A stretch of DNA of 64,000 nt, taken from positions 2,917,970 through 2,981,969 of the forward strand of contig NZ_LT607802.1 of the NCBI RefSeq assembly GCF_900090205.1, written 5' to 3'. Below the pieces are notes generated by a model, which made no database searches, was not told the origin of the DNA, and saw nothing but the letters and a program-made list of their open reading frames with translations. This document shows positions 47,251 to 55,520 of the stretch, one piece after another. Source of the DNA: Vogesella sp. LIG4. GTDB lineage: Bacteria > Pseudomonadota > Gammaproteobacteria > Burkholderiales > Chromobacteriaceae. The number at the start of each line of letters is the position of its first letter. Positions within the stretch are counted from its first letter, which is position 1. Both the position numbers and the translations under genes were made by a program.

Positions 47251-47858
47251 TGCTGAAGCAGCTGCAGAAAATCGATATCGCCGGCCCGGTGGGCAAGCTG
47301 GAAACCATCGTGATTCCGGCGGCAGGCGACGCTACCGGCATCGCGGTGATCTGCCACCCCAACCCCACCCAGGGCGGCACCAACACCAACAAGGTGGTGC
47401 AGACCGCCGCCAAGGCGCTATCGCAGCTGGGTTATGTCTGCTATCTGCCCAATCTGCGCGGCGTGGGTAGTAGCGAGGGTGAGCACGACTACGGCAATGG
47501 CGAAGTGGACGACGTGCTGGCGGTGATCGCCCACGCCAAATCGGAGCAGGGCGAACTGCCGCTGGCGCTGGCCGGCTTCTCCTTTGGTGGTTTCGTCGCC
47601 GCGCGCGTACGCGAGCGTGTCGAGGCCGACAAGCTGCTGCTGATGGGCGTGGCGGTGGGCAAGTACGTGATTCCGACCCCGCACGTGCCGGAAGACACGC
47701 TGGTGATTCACGGTGAGGCGGATGAAGTGATTCCGCTGTCCGCGGTACTGGACTGGGCGCGCCCGCAGCAGCTGCCGGTGATGGTGTTCCCGGATGCCGG
47801 GCACTTCTTCCATGGCCGGCTGGTGCAATTGGCGGCGATGATCAAGCGCTGCTGGTAA
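47250..47858 (+). CDS. Alpha/beta hydrolase
   Basis: A 202-residue small alpha/beta hydrolase. CHPNPTQGGT provides the oxyanion region, the nucleophile elbow is GFSFGG (Ser about residue 113), an Asp is in HGEADEVIPL and the His is in DAGHFFHG. This pattern fits the YtfL/COG2945-type serine hydrolases. Substrate unknown. It is coupled to the ferredoxin gene by a one-base overlap. Confidence 0.9.
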   Translation: MLKQLQKIDIAGPVGKLETIVIPAAGDATGIAVICHPNPTQGGTNTNKVVQTAAKALSQLGYVCYLPNLRGVGSSEGEHDYGNGEVDDVLAVIAHAKSEQGELPLALAGFSFGGFVAARVRERVEADKLLLMGVAVGKYVIPTPHVPEDTLVIHGEADEVIPLSAVLDWARPQQLPVMVFPDAGHFFHGRLVQLAAMIKRCW

Positions 47859-47877
47859 GCGCTGCGAGCGTAAAGCA

Positions 47878-47905
47878 AACGGGCTGCCCAGGCAGCCCGT
47901 TTTGC
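47878..47905 (+). terminator. Intrinsic terminator after the hydrolase gene
   Basis: AAACGGGCTGCC-CA-GGCAGCCCGTTTT is a 12-bp stem. A second dyad, the paired 10-mer, follows 4 bp later. Confidence 0.88.
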
Positions 47906-47908
47906 GTA

Positions 47909-47928
47909 TGCGGCCAACGTTGGCCGCA
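47909..47928. repeat. Perfect inverted pair of the dispersed 10-mer
   Basis: TGCGGCCAAC and GTTGGCCGCA abut to make a perfect 20-bp palindrome between the hydrolase terminator and the end of rnk. Confidence 0.95.
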
Positions 47929-47941
47929 AGGCTGATTCTGC

Positions 47942-48349
47942 TCAGCGGTGCGGCTCGCCGGCGGCCTCGGGCTGGTAGCTGATGCCGTCGATGGTGACCA
48001 CGATGTGGCCGCCGTCCGGCAGCGGCCAGTCCATGCTCTGGCCCACCGACAGGCCGAGCAGGCTACAGCCCACCGGCGCCAGGATGGAGATGCGGTCCGG
48101 GCTGCCGTCGGCGTCGCGCGGGTAGACCAGGGTGAGTTCGCGGATGATGCCGTTGCCCAGGTGGAAGCGCACGCGACTGTTCATGGTTACCACATTGGCC
48201 GGCATGTCGGCTGGCTCCACGATGTCGGCGCGGTCCAGCTCTGTCTCCAGGGCGCGGCCAACCTCGCTGTGGCCGGCCTCGCCGGCAAGCAGGGCGCTCA
48301 GGCGTTCGTAATCCAGGCTGGAGATGGTAATGCCGGGCAGGGTGCTCAT
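47942..48349 (-). CDS. rnk: Regulator of nucleoside diphosphate kinase (GreA/GreB-like C-domain)
   Basis: A 135-residue Rnk-family protein. The N-terminal coiled-coil is short, and residues about 50-130 form an FKBP-like GreA C-domain (VTMNSRVRFHLGNG, LTLVYPRDAD, ILAPVGCSLLGLSVGQ). Rnk binds RNA polymerase and was named for effects on Ndk levels. Start MSTLPGITIS at 48349 is preferred; the frame extends 13 codons upstream. Transcribed leftward after map with a terminator between them. Confidence 0.88.
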   Translation of the reverse strand: MSTLPGITISSLDYERLSALLAGEAGHSEVGRALETELDRADIVEPADMPANVVTMNSRVRFHLGNGIIRELTLVYPRDADGSPDRISILAPVGCSLLGLSVGQSMDWPLPDGGHIVVTIDGISYQPEAAGEPHR

Positions 48350-48383
48350 GGCGGGTTCCTCGTTGTCGAATGCGGCGGCATAA

Positions 48384-48414
48384 AACAATTAAGGCGTGGC
48401 CGCTGCCACGCCTT
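48384..48414 (-). terminator. Terminator after map
   Basis: On the minus strand AAGGCGTGGC-AGCG-GCCACGCCTT forms a 10-bp stem followed by AATTGTTTTA. Confidence 0.8.
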
Positions 48415-48452
48415 ATATGAGGGACATCCGCCTGCGCGGATGGTTCAGCCGC

Positions 48453-49253
48453 TCAGTGCTTGAACACCGGCTTGGGCGGGGTGCCGTCCGAGGTGGTGAG
48501 GATTTCGTAGCCGGTTTCGGTGACCAGGATGGTGTGTTCCCACTGTGCGGACAGGCCGCGATCCTTGGTTACCACCGTCCAGCCGTCGCCCAGGATGCGC
48601 AGGTGGCGCTTGCCCTGGTTGATCATCGGCTCGATGGTGAAGATCATGCCGGCTTTCAGCTCCAGGCCGGTGCCCGGCTGGCCGTAGTGCAGCACCTGCG
48701 GCTCTTCGTGGAACTTGGTACCGATGCCGTGGCCGCAGAATTCCTGCACCACGCTGTAGCCGGCGGCTTCGGCGTGACGCTGGATGGCGTGGCCGATGTC
48801 GCCCAGGCGTGCGCCCGGCTTCACTCGCTCGATGCCTTTCCACATGCACTCGTAGGTTACCTTGCACAGGCGGCGGGCAAAGTCGCTGACTTCGCCCACG
48901 TAGTACATGCGGCTGTTGTCGCCGTGGTAGCCATCCTTGATCACGGTGATGTCCAGGTTGACGATGTCACCCTTCTTCAGCGGCTTGTTGTCCGGAATGC
49001 CGTGACAGATCACGTGGTTGATCGAGGTGCAGATCGATTTCGGGTACGGGTTGGTGCCATCCGGCGCATAGTTCAGCGGCGCCGGGATGGTGCCCTGTAC
49101 GTTCACCATGTAGTCGTGGCAGAGCTTGTCCAGCTCTTCGGTGGTTACGCCCGGCTTCACGAACGGGGTGATGTAGTCCAGCACCTCGGCGGCCAGGCGG
49201 CCGGCGATGCGCATTTTCTCGATGTCTTCCTGGGTCTTGATGACGATGGCCAT
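48453..49253 (-). CDS. map: Methionine aminopeptidase
   Basis: A 266-residue type I methionine aminopeptidase that removes the N-terminal Met. Metal ligands are in VNLDITVIKDGYHGDNSRM (two Asp), GHGIGTKFHEEP (His), FTIEPM (Glu) and the final WEHT (Glu). Start MAIVIKTQED at 49253 gives the family N-terminus; a longer frame to 49292 is not needed. Confidence 0.97.
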   Translation of the reverse strand: MAIVIKTQEDIEKMRIAGRLAAEVLDYITPFVKPGVTTEELDKLCHDYMVNVQGTIPAPLNYAPDGTNPYPKSICTSINHVICHGIPDNKPLKKGDIVNLDITVIKDGYHGDNSRMYYVGEVSDFARRLCKVTYECMWKGIERVKPGARLGDIGHAIQRHAEAAGYSVVQEFCGHGIGTKFHEEPQVLHYGQPGTGLELKAGMIFTIEPMINQGKRHLRILGDGWTVVTKDRGLSAQWEHTILVTETGYEILTTSDGTPPKPVFKH

Positions 49254-49303
49254 GCTGTAATCGCTTGATGGGTGAACGAGTAATGATAGCAAATATCAAG
49301 TAG

Positions 49304-49328
49304 TTACGGGCGCCGGTGGCGCCCGTAA
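49304..49328. repeat. GC-rich hairpin repeat, copy 1
   Basis: TTACGGGCGCC-GGT-GGCGCCCGTAA is an 11-bp stem with a 3-nt loop. The 20-nt core GGGCGCCGGTGGCGCCCGTA recurs at 49471. Confidence 0.85.
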
Positions 49329-49337
49329 GAGTCCTGG

Positions 49338-49372
49338 CAAAGCCCTTTCGCATTGCGGAAGGGCTTTGTTTT
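49338..49372 (+). terminator. Orphan terminator-like hairpin on the plus strand
   Basis: AAAGCCCTT / AAGGGCTTT is followed by GTTTTGC on the plus strand. No plus-strand gene lies upstream (map is on the minus strand), so it may end a small RNA, serve as a dyad in the map leader, or be meaningless. Confidence 0.5.
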
Positions 49373-49470
49373 GCAAATGGGAAGGCTGCCGGTGCAATGA
49401 CTTGGCTGGAGCGGCCCGGCTTGGCCGGGTCCGGCAGCGTGTAAACGAAGCACTTTGTTGACAGCCTGGC

Positions 49471-49490
49471 GGGCGCCGGTGGCGCCCGTA
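49471..49490. repeat. GC-rich hairpin repeat, copy 2
   Basis: A second exact copy of the 20-nt hairpin GGGCGCCGGTGGCGCCCGTA, located 23 bp after the end of the DUF3579 gene, which runs on the minus strand. It may serve as a terminator stem for that gene. Confidence 0.85.
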
Positions 49491-49512
49491 GACTCTTGCG
49501 CTGGCCGAATGA

Positions 49513-49827
49513 TCAGGCCAGGAACTGGTTGGGGTAGACCTCGTCGATCAGGGTGCGGCAATCGACGATGCGCAGGTCATTGTCCTTGGCGAAGTCCATC
49601 AGGAAGCGGAATACCGGCGGGTGCAGCTTTTCCATTTTCTTGTCGACGGCAACGCAGCGGATGCCGTCCAGCAGCATCGGACGCACGAACTGGTGGTAGG
49701 CCAGCTTCTGGTCGTCGCCAAACGAGGACAGGATGCCGGCCAGGCGTTCCGCCCAATCACTGGGGCGGAAGGTGCGGCCTTCGGAGGTAACACCTTGGAT
49801 AACAATTTCGTAGGGGTTGCAGATCAT
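49513..49827 (-). CDS. DUF3579 family protein
   Basis: A 104-residue protein with the DUF3579 pattern: GVTSEGRTFRPSDWAERL in the first third, then CVAVDKKMEKLHPPVFRFLMDFAKDNDLRI, cited in part. The family is restricted mainly to betaproteobacteria and has no established function. It is probably cytosolic and monocistronic. Confidence 0.85.
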   Translation of the reverse strand: MICNPYEIVIQGVTSEGRTFRPSDWAERLAGILSSFGDDQKLAYHQFVRPMLLDGIRCVAVDKKMEKLHPPVFRFLMDFAKDNDLRIVDCRTLIDEVYPNQFLA

Positions 49828-50008
49828 TGACGTAACCGGGCGCTTGTTCTTGTGGGGTGTGGTCTCTGTCCGTGTCCTGTCTGTTTATTATGCGGGGCGC
49901 TGTTTTGTGATTATTGGGCCGACAGGTTAGCGGGTTATCCCTCAATTTTACCCGAAAACGCCGGTCGGGACACCTGCAAAAAAGGCGGATTTCCCTGATT
50001 GCGCGTCA

Positions 50009-52138
50009 TCAGATACGGCGGAACGCCGGCAGCGAAGCCAGCAGTTTCTTGCCATAGCTCTGCCGCACGATGCGGTTGTCGAGGATGGTGACGCGGCCGT
50101 AATCGCTCTCGGTGCGGATCAGGCGGCCCACCGCCTGCACCAGTTTGATTGAGGCTTCCGGCACCGTCAGCTCCACGAAGGGGTTGCCGCCGCGTTTTTC
50201 GATCCAGCGTGCCAGTGTGCGGCCAACCGGGTCGTCCGGCATGGCGAACGGCAGCTTGGCGATGATCACGTGCACGCAGGCTTCGCCCGGCAGGTCCAGA
50301 CCTTCGGAGAAGGAGTCCAGCCCGAACAGCACGCTGGCGCGGCCTTCCAGCAGCGCGGTGTGGTGCCGCTGCAGAATCACCGCCTTGGGCAGCTCGCCCT
50401 GTAGCAGTACATGTCCGCGCAGCGCGGCATCCAGCCCTTCGGCCACTTCCTGCATCTGCTTGCGCGAGGTGAACAGCACCAGGGTGCCCACCGCCTCGCT
50501 GCAGTCGATCAGCCGCGGCAGCCAGTCGATGATCTCGCGGGTGTGTGCCGACGGGTCCTTGGGGGTGGCTGCCAGCGGCGGCAGGTACAGCTCGCCCTGT
50601 TCGCTGAAGTTGAACGGCGAATCCAGTGCCACGCAGGTGACGTCCGGCAGCCACTTCAGGCCGGTCTGCGACAGCAGCAGGTCGAAGTTGCCAAGCGAGC
50701 GCAGCGTGGCGGAGGTGAGCAGGGCGCCGGACACGCGCCGCCACAGCGTGGCGGCCAGGCTGGCGGCGGCGCTTACCGGCGAGGCGGAGAACACGTAGTC
50801 GCCCTTGCCGTCCAGGCGGCGCGTCACCCACTTGGCGATCGGCGGCGCCGCTTCATCCGGCTCTTTCTCGAACAGATCCCACAGCGCCACCAGCTGCTCG
50901 CACTTGCCAACGAAGAAGCCGGCGTCGGCGGCGGTCTTGTCTAGCAGTAGTGCGTCCTGCTGCTTGTCCTTGCGCTGCAGTACCAGCGCGTCGGCCATGC
51001 CGGACAGGTTCTTGTACAGGCTGCGCGCCGACAGTGCCATGTTGGCCGCAGGAATCTTCATGTGCTCCGGCAGCACGCCGTCTTCCACCAGCCAGGACGG
51101 CTCCATATTGTCACTGGCGGCCTCCAGCGATTGCTCACCCTGCAGCAGCCACAGCCATTCGTTGAGGCTTTCCATGCAGGCGCCGGCGGCATCGATGGCG
51201 TTGACCGATAGCTCCGGTTTGTCGATCAGCGAGTCGACGCGGGTAGCCAGCGCCGCCACCTTGTCCAGCCAGCCCATGGCCTGCGCCACGCTGTGCTCGG
51301 CGGCGAACTGGTTCACCGCCTTCTTGGCCAGGTGGTGCGCCTCGTCGATGCAGTAGAAGCTGTGCTCCGGCGCCGGCAGGATCACGCCGCCGCCCATGGT
51401 CACATCGGCCAGCAGCAGGTCGTGGTTGGCGACTACCACGTCCACGGTTTCCAGTGTTTCGCGCGCCAGGTAGAACGGGCATTCGGCGCGGTTGGGGCAG
51501 CCGGCTTTCAGGCAGCCGTGGCGGTCGTTGGTGACGCGGCGCCACAGGTCGTCTTCGATGTTTTCCGCCCAGGTGTCGCGGTCTCCGTTCCACTTGCGGT
51601 AGTAGAAGGCGTCGGCCAGCTGGCGCAGGGCGTCGATCTCGGCCTGTTCCGGCTTGCGCTCCCACAGCGCCATGGTCGGGTCGGGTGACAGCAGCTCGCC
51701 CTGGGCGTTGTCGGCGGTGAGCTGGTACAGGCGGTACGGGCACAGGTAGCGGCCGCGGCCCTTGGCCAGGGCGAAGGTCAGCTCCAGGCCGCTTTTTTCG
51801 ATCAGGAATGGCAGGTCGCGGTTGACCAGCTGCTCCTGCAGCGCAATGGTGGCACTGGTGACCACCAGCTTCTTGTTGCGGCACTTGGCCATTACGCCGC
51901 CGGCCAGCAGGTAGGCCAGGCTCTTGCCGACGCCGGTAGGGCCTTCCACCACGGCGATGCTCTCGCCGTTGCGTTCCACCGCCTCGCCTTCCTCGTTCAC
52001 CGGCTGGGCACGGCCAAAGGCATTGGCAATTTCGGCCAACATGCGGCGCTGGGCGGCACGCGGGCGGAATCCCGGCAGGTTGTCGGCAATGGCGCGGTAA
52101 TGGTCGCGCAGCAGGTTTTTTTCGGCATCGGTCAGCAT
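50009..52138 (-). CDS. dinG: ATP-dependent DNA helicase DinG family
   Basis: A 709-residue XPD/DinG-type SF2 helicase. Walker A is VEGPTGVGKSLAYLL and Walker B is CIDEAHHLAKKAVN. The FeS-cluster cysteines are visible in RYLCPYRL and GCLKAGCPNRAECPFYLA. Motifs V and VI are in VGRLIRTESDYGRV. DinG unwinds R-loops and D-loops with 5'-3' polarity. The start at 52138 (MLTDAEKN) is chosen; the frame continues upstream without a sensible N-terminus. Confidence 0.95.
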   Translation of the reverse strand: MLTDAEKNLLRDHYRAIADNLPGFRPRAAQRRMLAEIANAFGRAQPVNEEGEAVERNGESIAVVEGPTGVGKSLAYLLAGGVMAKCRNKKLVVTSATIALQEQLVNRDLPFLIEKSGLELTFALAKGRGRYLCPYRLYQLTADNAQGELLSPDPTMALWERKPEQAEIDALRQLADAFYYRKWNGDRDTWAENIEDDLWRRVTNDRHGCLKAGCPNRAECPFYLARETLETVDVVVANHDLLLADVTMGGGVILPAPEHSFYCIDEAHHLAKKAVNQFAAEHSVAQAMGWLDKVAALATRVDSLIDKPELSVNAIDAAGACMESLNEWLWLLQGEQSLEAASDNMEPSWLVEDGVLPEHMKIPAANMALSARSLYKNLSGMADALVLQRKDKQQDALLLDKTAADAGFFVGKCEQLVALWDLFEKEPDEAAPPIAKWVTRRLDGKGDYVFSASPVSAAASLAATLWRRVSGALLTSATLRSLGNFDLLLSQTGLKWLPDVTCVALDSPFNFSEQGELYLPPLAATPKDPSAHTREIIDWLPRLIDCSEAVGTLVLFTSRKQMQEVAEGLDAALRGHVLLQGELPKAVILQRHHTALLEGRASVLFGLDSFSEGLDLPGEACVHVIIAKLPFAMPDDPVGRTLARWIEKRGGNPFVELTVPEASIKLVQAVGRLIRTESDYGRVTILDNRIVRQSYGKKLLASLPAFRRI

Positions 52139-52259
52139 GCGCGCATTGTAACGGATTCGCTGCGGCAACGCCGCCTGCGGCCAACGTGGCATGACGCCCA
52201 GGCGCGGCATAGGATGAAGTCAGCGCCACGTCATGAGCGCACATCGCAAGGGGGCGGCC

Positions 52260-54215
52260 ATGCATCCGGTGAGCAGGGTATTGGTGGTGAGCAATGACGC
52301 GCCATGGCAGGCGGAGGTGGTGGCAGGGCTGCAGCGTGCCGGCGCGCTGCTGGATAACCCGTTCGGCCTGTGCGTGGAAGGGGTGCCCGGCAGCGCCGAA
52401 GCGGCGCAGCGCGTGCTGGCCGACGGCGAGGTGCAGATCGTGCTGATCGACAAGGGGCTGCGCGAGAACGGCGAGCCGCAGCCGGCAGTGGCACTGGCCA
52501 ATCACATCAACCAGCTGCGGCCGGAGCTGTCGCTGTACATCCTGCTGCAGGACGATGACGAAAAGCTGCTGATGGAGGAGCTGGCCAGCCATGCCATCGA
52601 CGGCTATTTCTACCGCGACGAGCAGGATGTCAGCGGCTGGTTCCGCATTCTGTCGGCGGAAATGGGCGAGAAAGCGGCCACGCCATTCTACGACCGCCTG
52701 AAGCAGTACGTGGCAATGGCCAAGGATTCCTGGCACACGCCGGGGCACTCCGGCGGCGATTCGCTGAAGGGCAGCCCGTGGGTGGGCGACTTCTACGAGT
52801 TTGTCGGCGAGGAGATGCTGCGTGCCGACCTGTCGGTGTCGGTGCCGATGCTGGATTCGCTGCTGCACCCCACCGGGGTGATCGCCGAGGCGCAAAGGTT
52901 GGCCGCAAAGGCCTTCGGCGCGCGCAAGACCTACTTTGCCACCAACGGCACGTCCACCTCCAACAAGGTGATCTTCCAGACCCTGCTGGCGCCCGGCGAC
53001 AAGCTGCTGCTGGACCGCAACTGCCACAAGTCGGTGCACCACGGGGTGATCCTGTCCGGCGCGCGGCCGGTGTACCTGGATTCCTCGGTCAACCGCCACT
53101 ACGGCATTTTCGGCCCGGTGCCCAAGCAGGTGATCTTCGACGGTATTGCGGCCAACCCCGATGCACGGGTGCTGATCCTGACTTCCTGCACCTACGACGG
53201 CCTGCGCTACGACCTGGCGCCCATCATCGCCGCCGCCCACGCTGCCGGTATCAAGGTCATCGTGGACGAGGCCTGGTATGCGCATGCGCGCTTTCACCAT
53301 GCCTTCCGCCCCACGGCGCTGGAAGCGGGGGCGGATTACGTTACCCAGAGCACGCACAAGGTGCTGTCGGCGTTCTCGCAGGCCAGCATGATTCACGTCA
53401 ACGACCCTGCCTTCGACGAGCACCTGTTCCGCGAAAACTTCAATATGCATACCTCCACCAGCCCGCAGTACAACCTGATCGCCTCGCTGGACGTGGCGCG
53501 CAAGCAGGCGGTAACCGAGGGCTACCGGCTGCTGAGCCGTGCACTGCGGCTGGCGCAGGAGTTGCGCGGCAAGATCAACTCCACCGGCGCCTTCCGTGCG
53601 CTGGAGCTGGACGACCTGCTGCCGGAGGCGGTGCGCGGCGATGGCGTGCAGCTGGACCCGACCAAGATCACCGTGGACATCTCGCAATCGGGCTACAGCA
53701 GCGACGAGCTGCAGCTGGCGCTGTTCGAACGCTTCAATATCCAGGTGGAGAAATCCACTTTCAACACTATTACCCTGCTGCTGACACTGGGGGCGACGCG
53801 CAGCAAGGTGTCCCGGCTGTTCGATGCGCTGTTGCGGCTGGCCAAGGAGCTGCGCCCGCCACGGCATTACCACCGGCTGCCGGAGATTCCCGGCTTCTCG
53901 CGCCTGGCCTGCCTGCCGCGCGACGCGTTCTACGAGGCCGGCGAGCGGCTGTCGCTGCTGGACGACGACGGCCTGCCCAATGCCGCGCTGTACGGCCGGG
54001 TGTGTTGCGACCAGATCGTGCCGTATCCGCCGGGCATACCGGTGCTGGTGCCGGGGCAGGTGATCGAAGCGCCCATCATTGCCTACCTGGCGCGTTTGCT
54101 GAAAACGCAGAAGTCGATAGAAATGCACGGCCTGCTGGAGGAAACCGAATACGGGCTGCGGGTGCTGAGCCCGGAAGAGCTGGCCGAACTGCCCAGTTGC
54201 GCCTGGTTCAACTGA
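52260..54215 (+). CDS. Ornithine/lysine/arginine decarboxylase (PLP, fold type I)
   Basis: A 651-residue basic amino-acid decarboxylase. Residues about 1-120 form the N-terminal wing domain (VLVVSNDAPWQAEVV). The PLP-dependent core starts with DSWHTPGHSGGDS; PLP Lys is in TQSTHKVLSAFSQASM, and VDEAWYAHARFHHAF is the Asp-bearing strand. The C-terminal domain includes VPYPPGIPVLVPG. The substrate could be lysine, arginine or ornithine; I cannot decide from sequence. It is 60-100 residues shorter than CadA, SpeC or AdiA. ATG at 52260 follows AAGGGGG; ATG at 52233 is possible. Divergent from dinG. Confidence 0.9.
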   Translation: MHPVSRVLVVSNDAPWQAEVVAGLQRAGALLDNPFGLCVEGVPGSAEAAQRVLADGEVQIVLIDKGLRENGEPQPAVALANHINQLRPELSLYILLQDDDEKLLMEELASHAIDGYFYRDEQDVSGWFRILSAEMGEKAATPFYDRLKQYVAMAKDSWHTPGHSGGDSLKGSPWVGDFYEFVGEEMLRADLSVSVPMLDSLLHPTGVIAEAQRLAAKAFGARKTYFATNGTSTSNKVIFQTLLAPGDKLLLDRNCHKSVHHGVILSGARPVYLDSSVNRHYGIFGPVPKQVIFDGIAANPDARVLILTSCTYDGLRYDLAPIIAAAHAAGIKVIVDEAWYAHARFHHAFRPTALEAGADYVTQSTHKVLSAFSQASMIHVNDPAFDEHLFRENFNMHTSTSPQYNLIASLDVARKQAVTEGYRLLSRALRLAQELRGKINSTGAFRALELDDLLPEAVRGDGVQLDPTKITVDISQSGYSSDELQLALFERFNIQVEKSTFNTITLLLTLGATRSKVSRLFDALLRLAKELRPPRHYHRLPEIPGFSRLACLPRDAFYEAGERLSLLDDDGLPNAALYGRVCCDQIVPYPPGIPVLVPGQVIEAPIIAYLARLLKTQKSIEMHGLLEETEYGLRVLSPEELAELPSCAWFN

Positions 54216-54316
54216 CATTTGGTACGGGGCAGGGTGCGGGGTGGTGCAGTGTGGCGGGTAGCGCAAATAAGGTGTTAATAATACTAAACAGGCGTTTGCC
54301 TGCTAAGTGCCTGTTT

Positions 54317-54359
54317 CCTATCGCATGTTGCGCGGTAGCGCGTGTTGCGGTGCGATAGG
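54317..54359. other. Nested palindrome downstream of the decarboxylase gene
   Basis: CCTATCGCA (54317-54325) pairs with TGCGATAGG (54351-54359), and the loop contains a second inverted GCGC-GGTA-GCGC. It may terminate the decarboxylase transcript, although no T-run follows. Confidence 0.6.
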
Positions 54360-54468
54360 CGTGGGCAGGCGGGGTTGTCAGCACACTGGATTTCGGATAC
54401 ATATAACCATGTCGCAATTTTGTAAATCGCCGAGTCAATATCGGCGCAATTGCGCCCCCTCATACCCA

Positions 54469-54510
54469 ATGACGGATGTTTTGCGTGTAGTAATGTGCCA
54501 CTGCGCATGA
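54469..54510 (+). CDS. Possible leader peptide upstream of argF
   Basis: A 13-codon frame MTDVLRVVMCHCA ends in TGA at 54510, inside the left arm of the hairpin at 54496. It contains one Arg codon (CGT). No clear ribosome-binding site is seen. It is only suggestive of a translation-coupled attenuator. Confidence 0.3.
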   Translation: MTDVLRVVMCHCA

Positions 54511-54549
54511 AAACGCCATGTTTTCACGCTGCGGTGGCATTAATTTTTT
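54496..54549 (+). promoter_or_regulatory. Terminator-like attenuator hairpin just before argF
   Basis: The left arm TGCCACTGCGCATGAAAAC and right arm GTTTTCACGCTGCGGTGGCA pair over nearly 20 bases with small mismatches, and TTAATTTTTT follows. The structure ends 11 bp before the argF ATG, so it is an intrinsic terminator in the argF leader rather than after a gene. Confidence 0.7.
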
Positions 54550-54560
54550 CGGAATTCATC

Positions 54561-55484
54561 ATGAGCCAAGTCAGACATTACCTGCAGTTCAGCGACCTCA
54601 CCGCGGCGGAATACCAATACCTGTTTCAGCGTGCCCAGGTGATGAAGCGACGACAGGTCTCCGGCCAGCTGTACCAGCCGCTGCAGGGCAAGGTGATGTC
54701 GATGATCTTCGAGAAAAACTCCACGCGCACCCGCGTGTCGTTCGAGTCCGGTATGGCGCAACTGGGCGGCCATGCCATGTTCCTGGATGGCAAGAGCTCG
54801 CAGATCGGCCGTGGCGAGCCGGTGGAAGACACCGCCCGCGTGCTGTCGCGCATGAGCGATATCATCATGATCCGCACCTTCGAGCAGAGCTTGGTGGAGC
54901 GCCTGGCGGCCTATTCCCGCGTGCCGGTGATCAACGGCCTGACCAATGAATATCACCCGTGCCAGATACTGGCCGACATCCTGACCTATATTGAGCATCG
55001 CGGAGACATTCGCGGCAAGACCGTGGCCTGGATCGGCGATGGCAACAATATGGTGCGCACCTGGCTGCAGGCAGCCAAGCTGCTGGGCTTCAAGCTCAAG
55101 GTGGCCACCCCGGTGGGCTACGAGCTGACGGTGCTGGATGGCGAACATTACGGCAGCGATTGCTTCGAAGCCTTCCACAACCCGCAGTCGGCGGTGGAAG
55201 GTGCCGACCTGGTGACCACCGACGTGTTCACCAGCATGGGCTACGAGGCAGAGGCCGAGGCGCGACGCCAGGCTTTCGACGGCTATATGGTGACTGCCGA
55301 ACTGATGCGTGCGGCCAACCCGGACGCGCTGTTCATGCACTGCCTGCCGGCGCATCGCGGCGAAGAAGTGGCGGCCGACGTGATCGACGGCCCGCAAAGC
55401 GTGGTCTGGGACGAGGCGGAAAACCGCATGCACGGCCAGAAAGCGCTGATCGAATACCTGTTGCTGGGTCAGGTTCACGACTGA
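54561..55484 (+). CDS. argF: Ornithine carbamoyltransferase
   Basis: A 307-residue OTCase making citrulline from ornithine and carbamoyl phosphate. The carbamoyl-phosphate site is in KNSTRTRVSFESGMAQLGG, HPCQILAD follows, and the ornithine site is in MHCLPAHRGEEV. ATG at 54561 has a weak ribosome-binding site (CGGAATT). The frame extends upstream but only as shadow. A terminator-like hairpin directly upstream suggests transcription attenuation. argG follows after 36 bp, forming an arginine operon. Confidence 0.98.
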   Translation: MSQVRHYLQFSDLTAAEYQYLFQRAQVMKRRQVSGQLYQPLQGKVMSMIFEKNSTRTRVSFESGMAQLGGHAMFLDGKSSQIGRGEPVEDTARVLSRMSDIIMIRTFEQSLVERLAAYSRVPVINGLTNEYHPCQILADILTYIEHRGDIRGKTVAWIGDGNNMVRTWLQAAKLLGFKLKVATPVGYELTVLDGEHYGSDCFEAFHNPQSAVEGADLVTTDVFTSMGYEAEAEARRQAFDGYMVTAELMRAANPDALFMHCLPAHRGEEVAADVIDGPQSVVWDEAENRMHGQKALIEYLLLGQVHD

Positions 55485-55520
55485 ACCGGCGCAAACTCAC
55501 ACCTGTGGAAAGAGAAAACG

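Noticed and set aside
51135..54266. A 1043-codon minus-strand frame across the decarboxylase and dinG genes
   Set aside because: An antisense and out-of-frame shadow of two well-supported genes.
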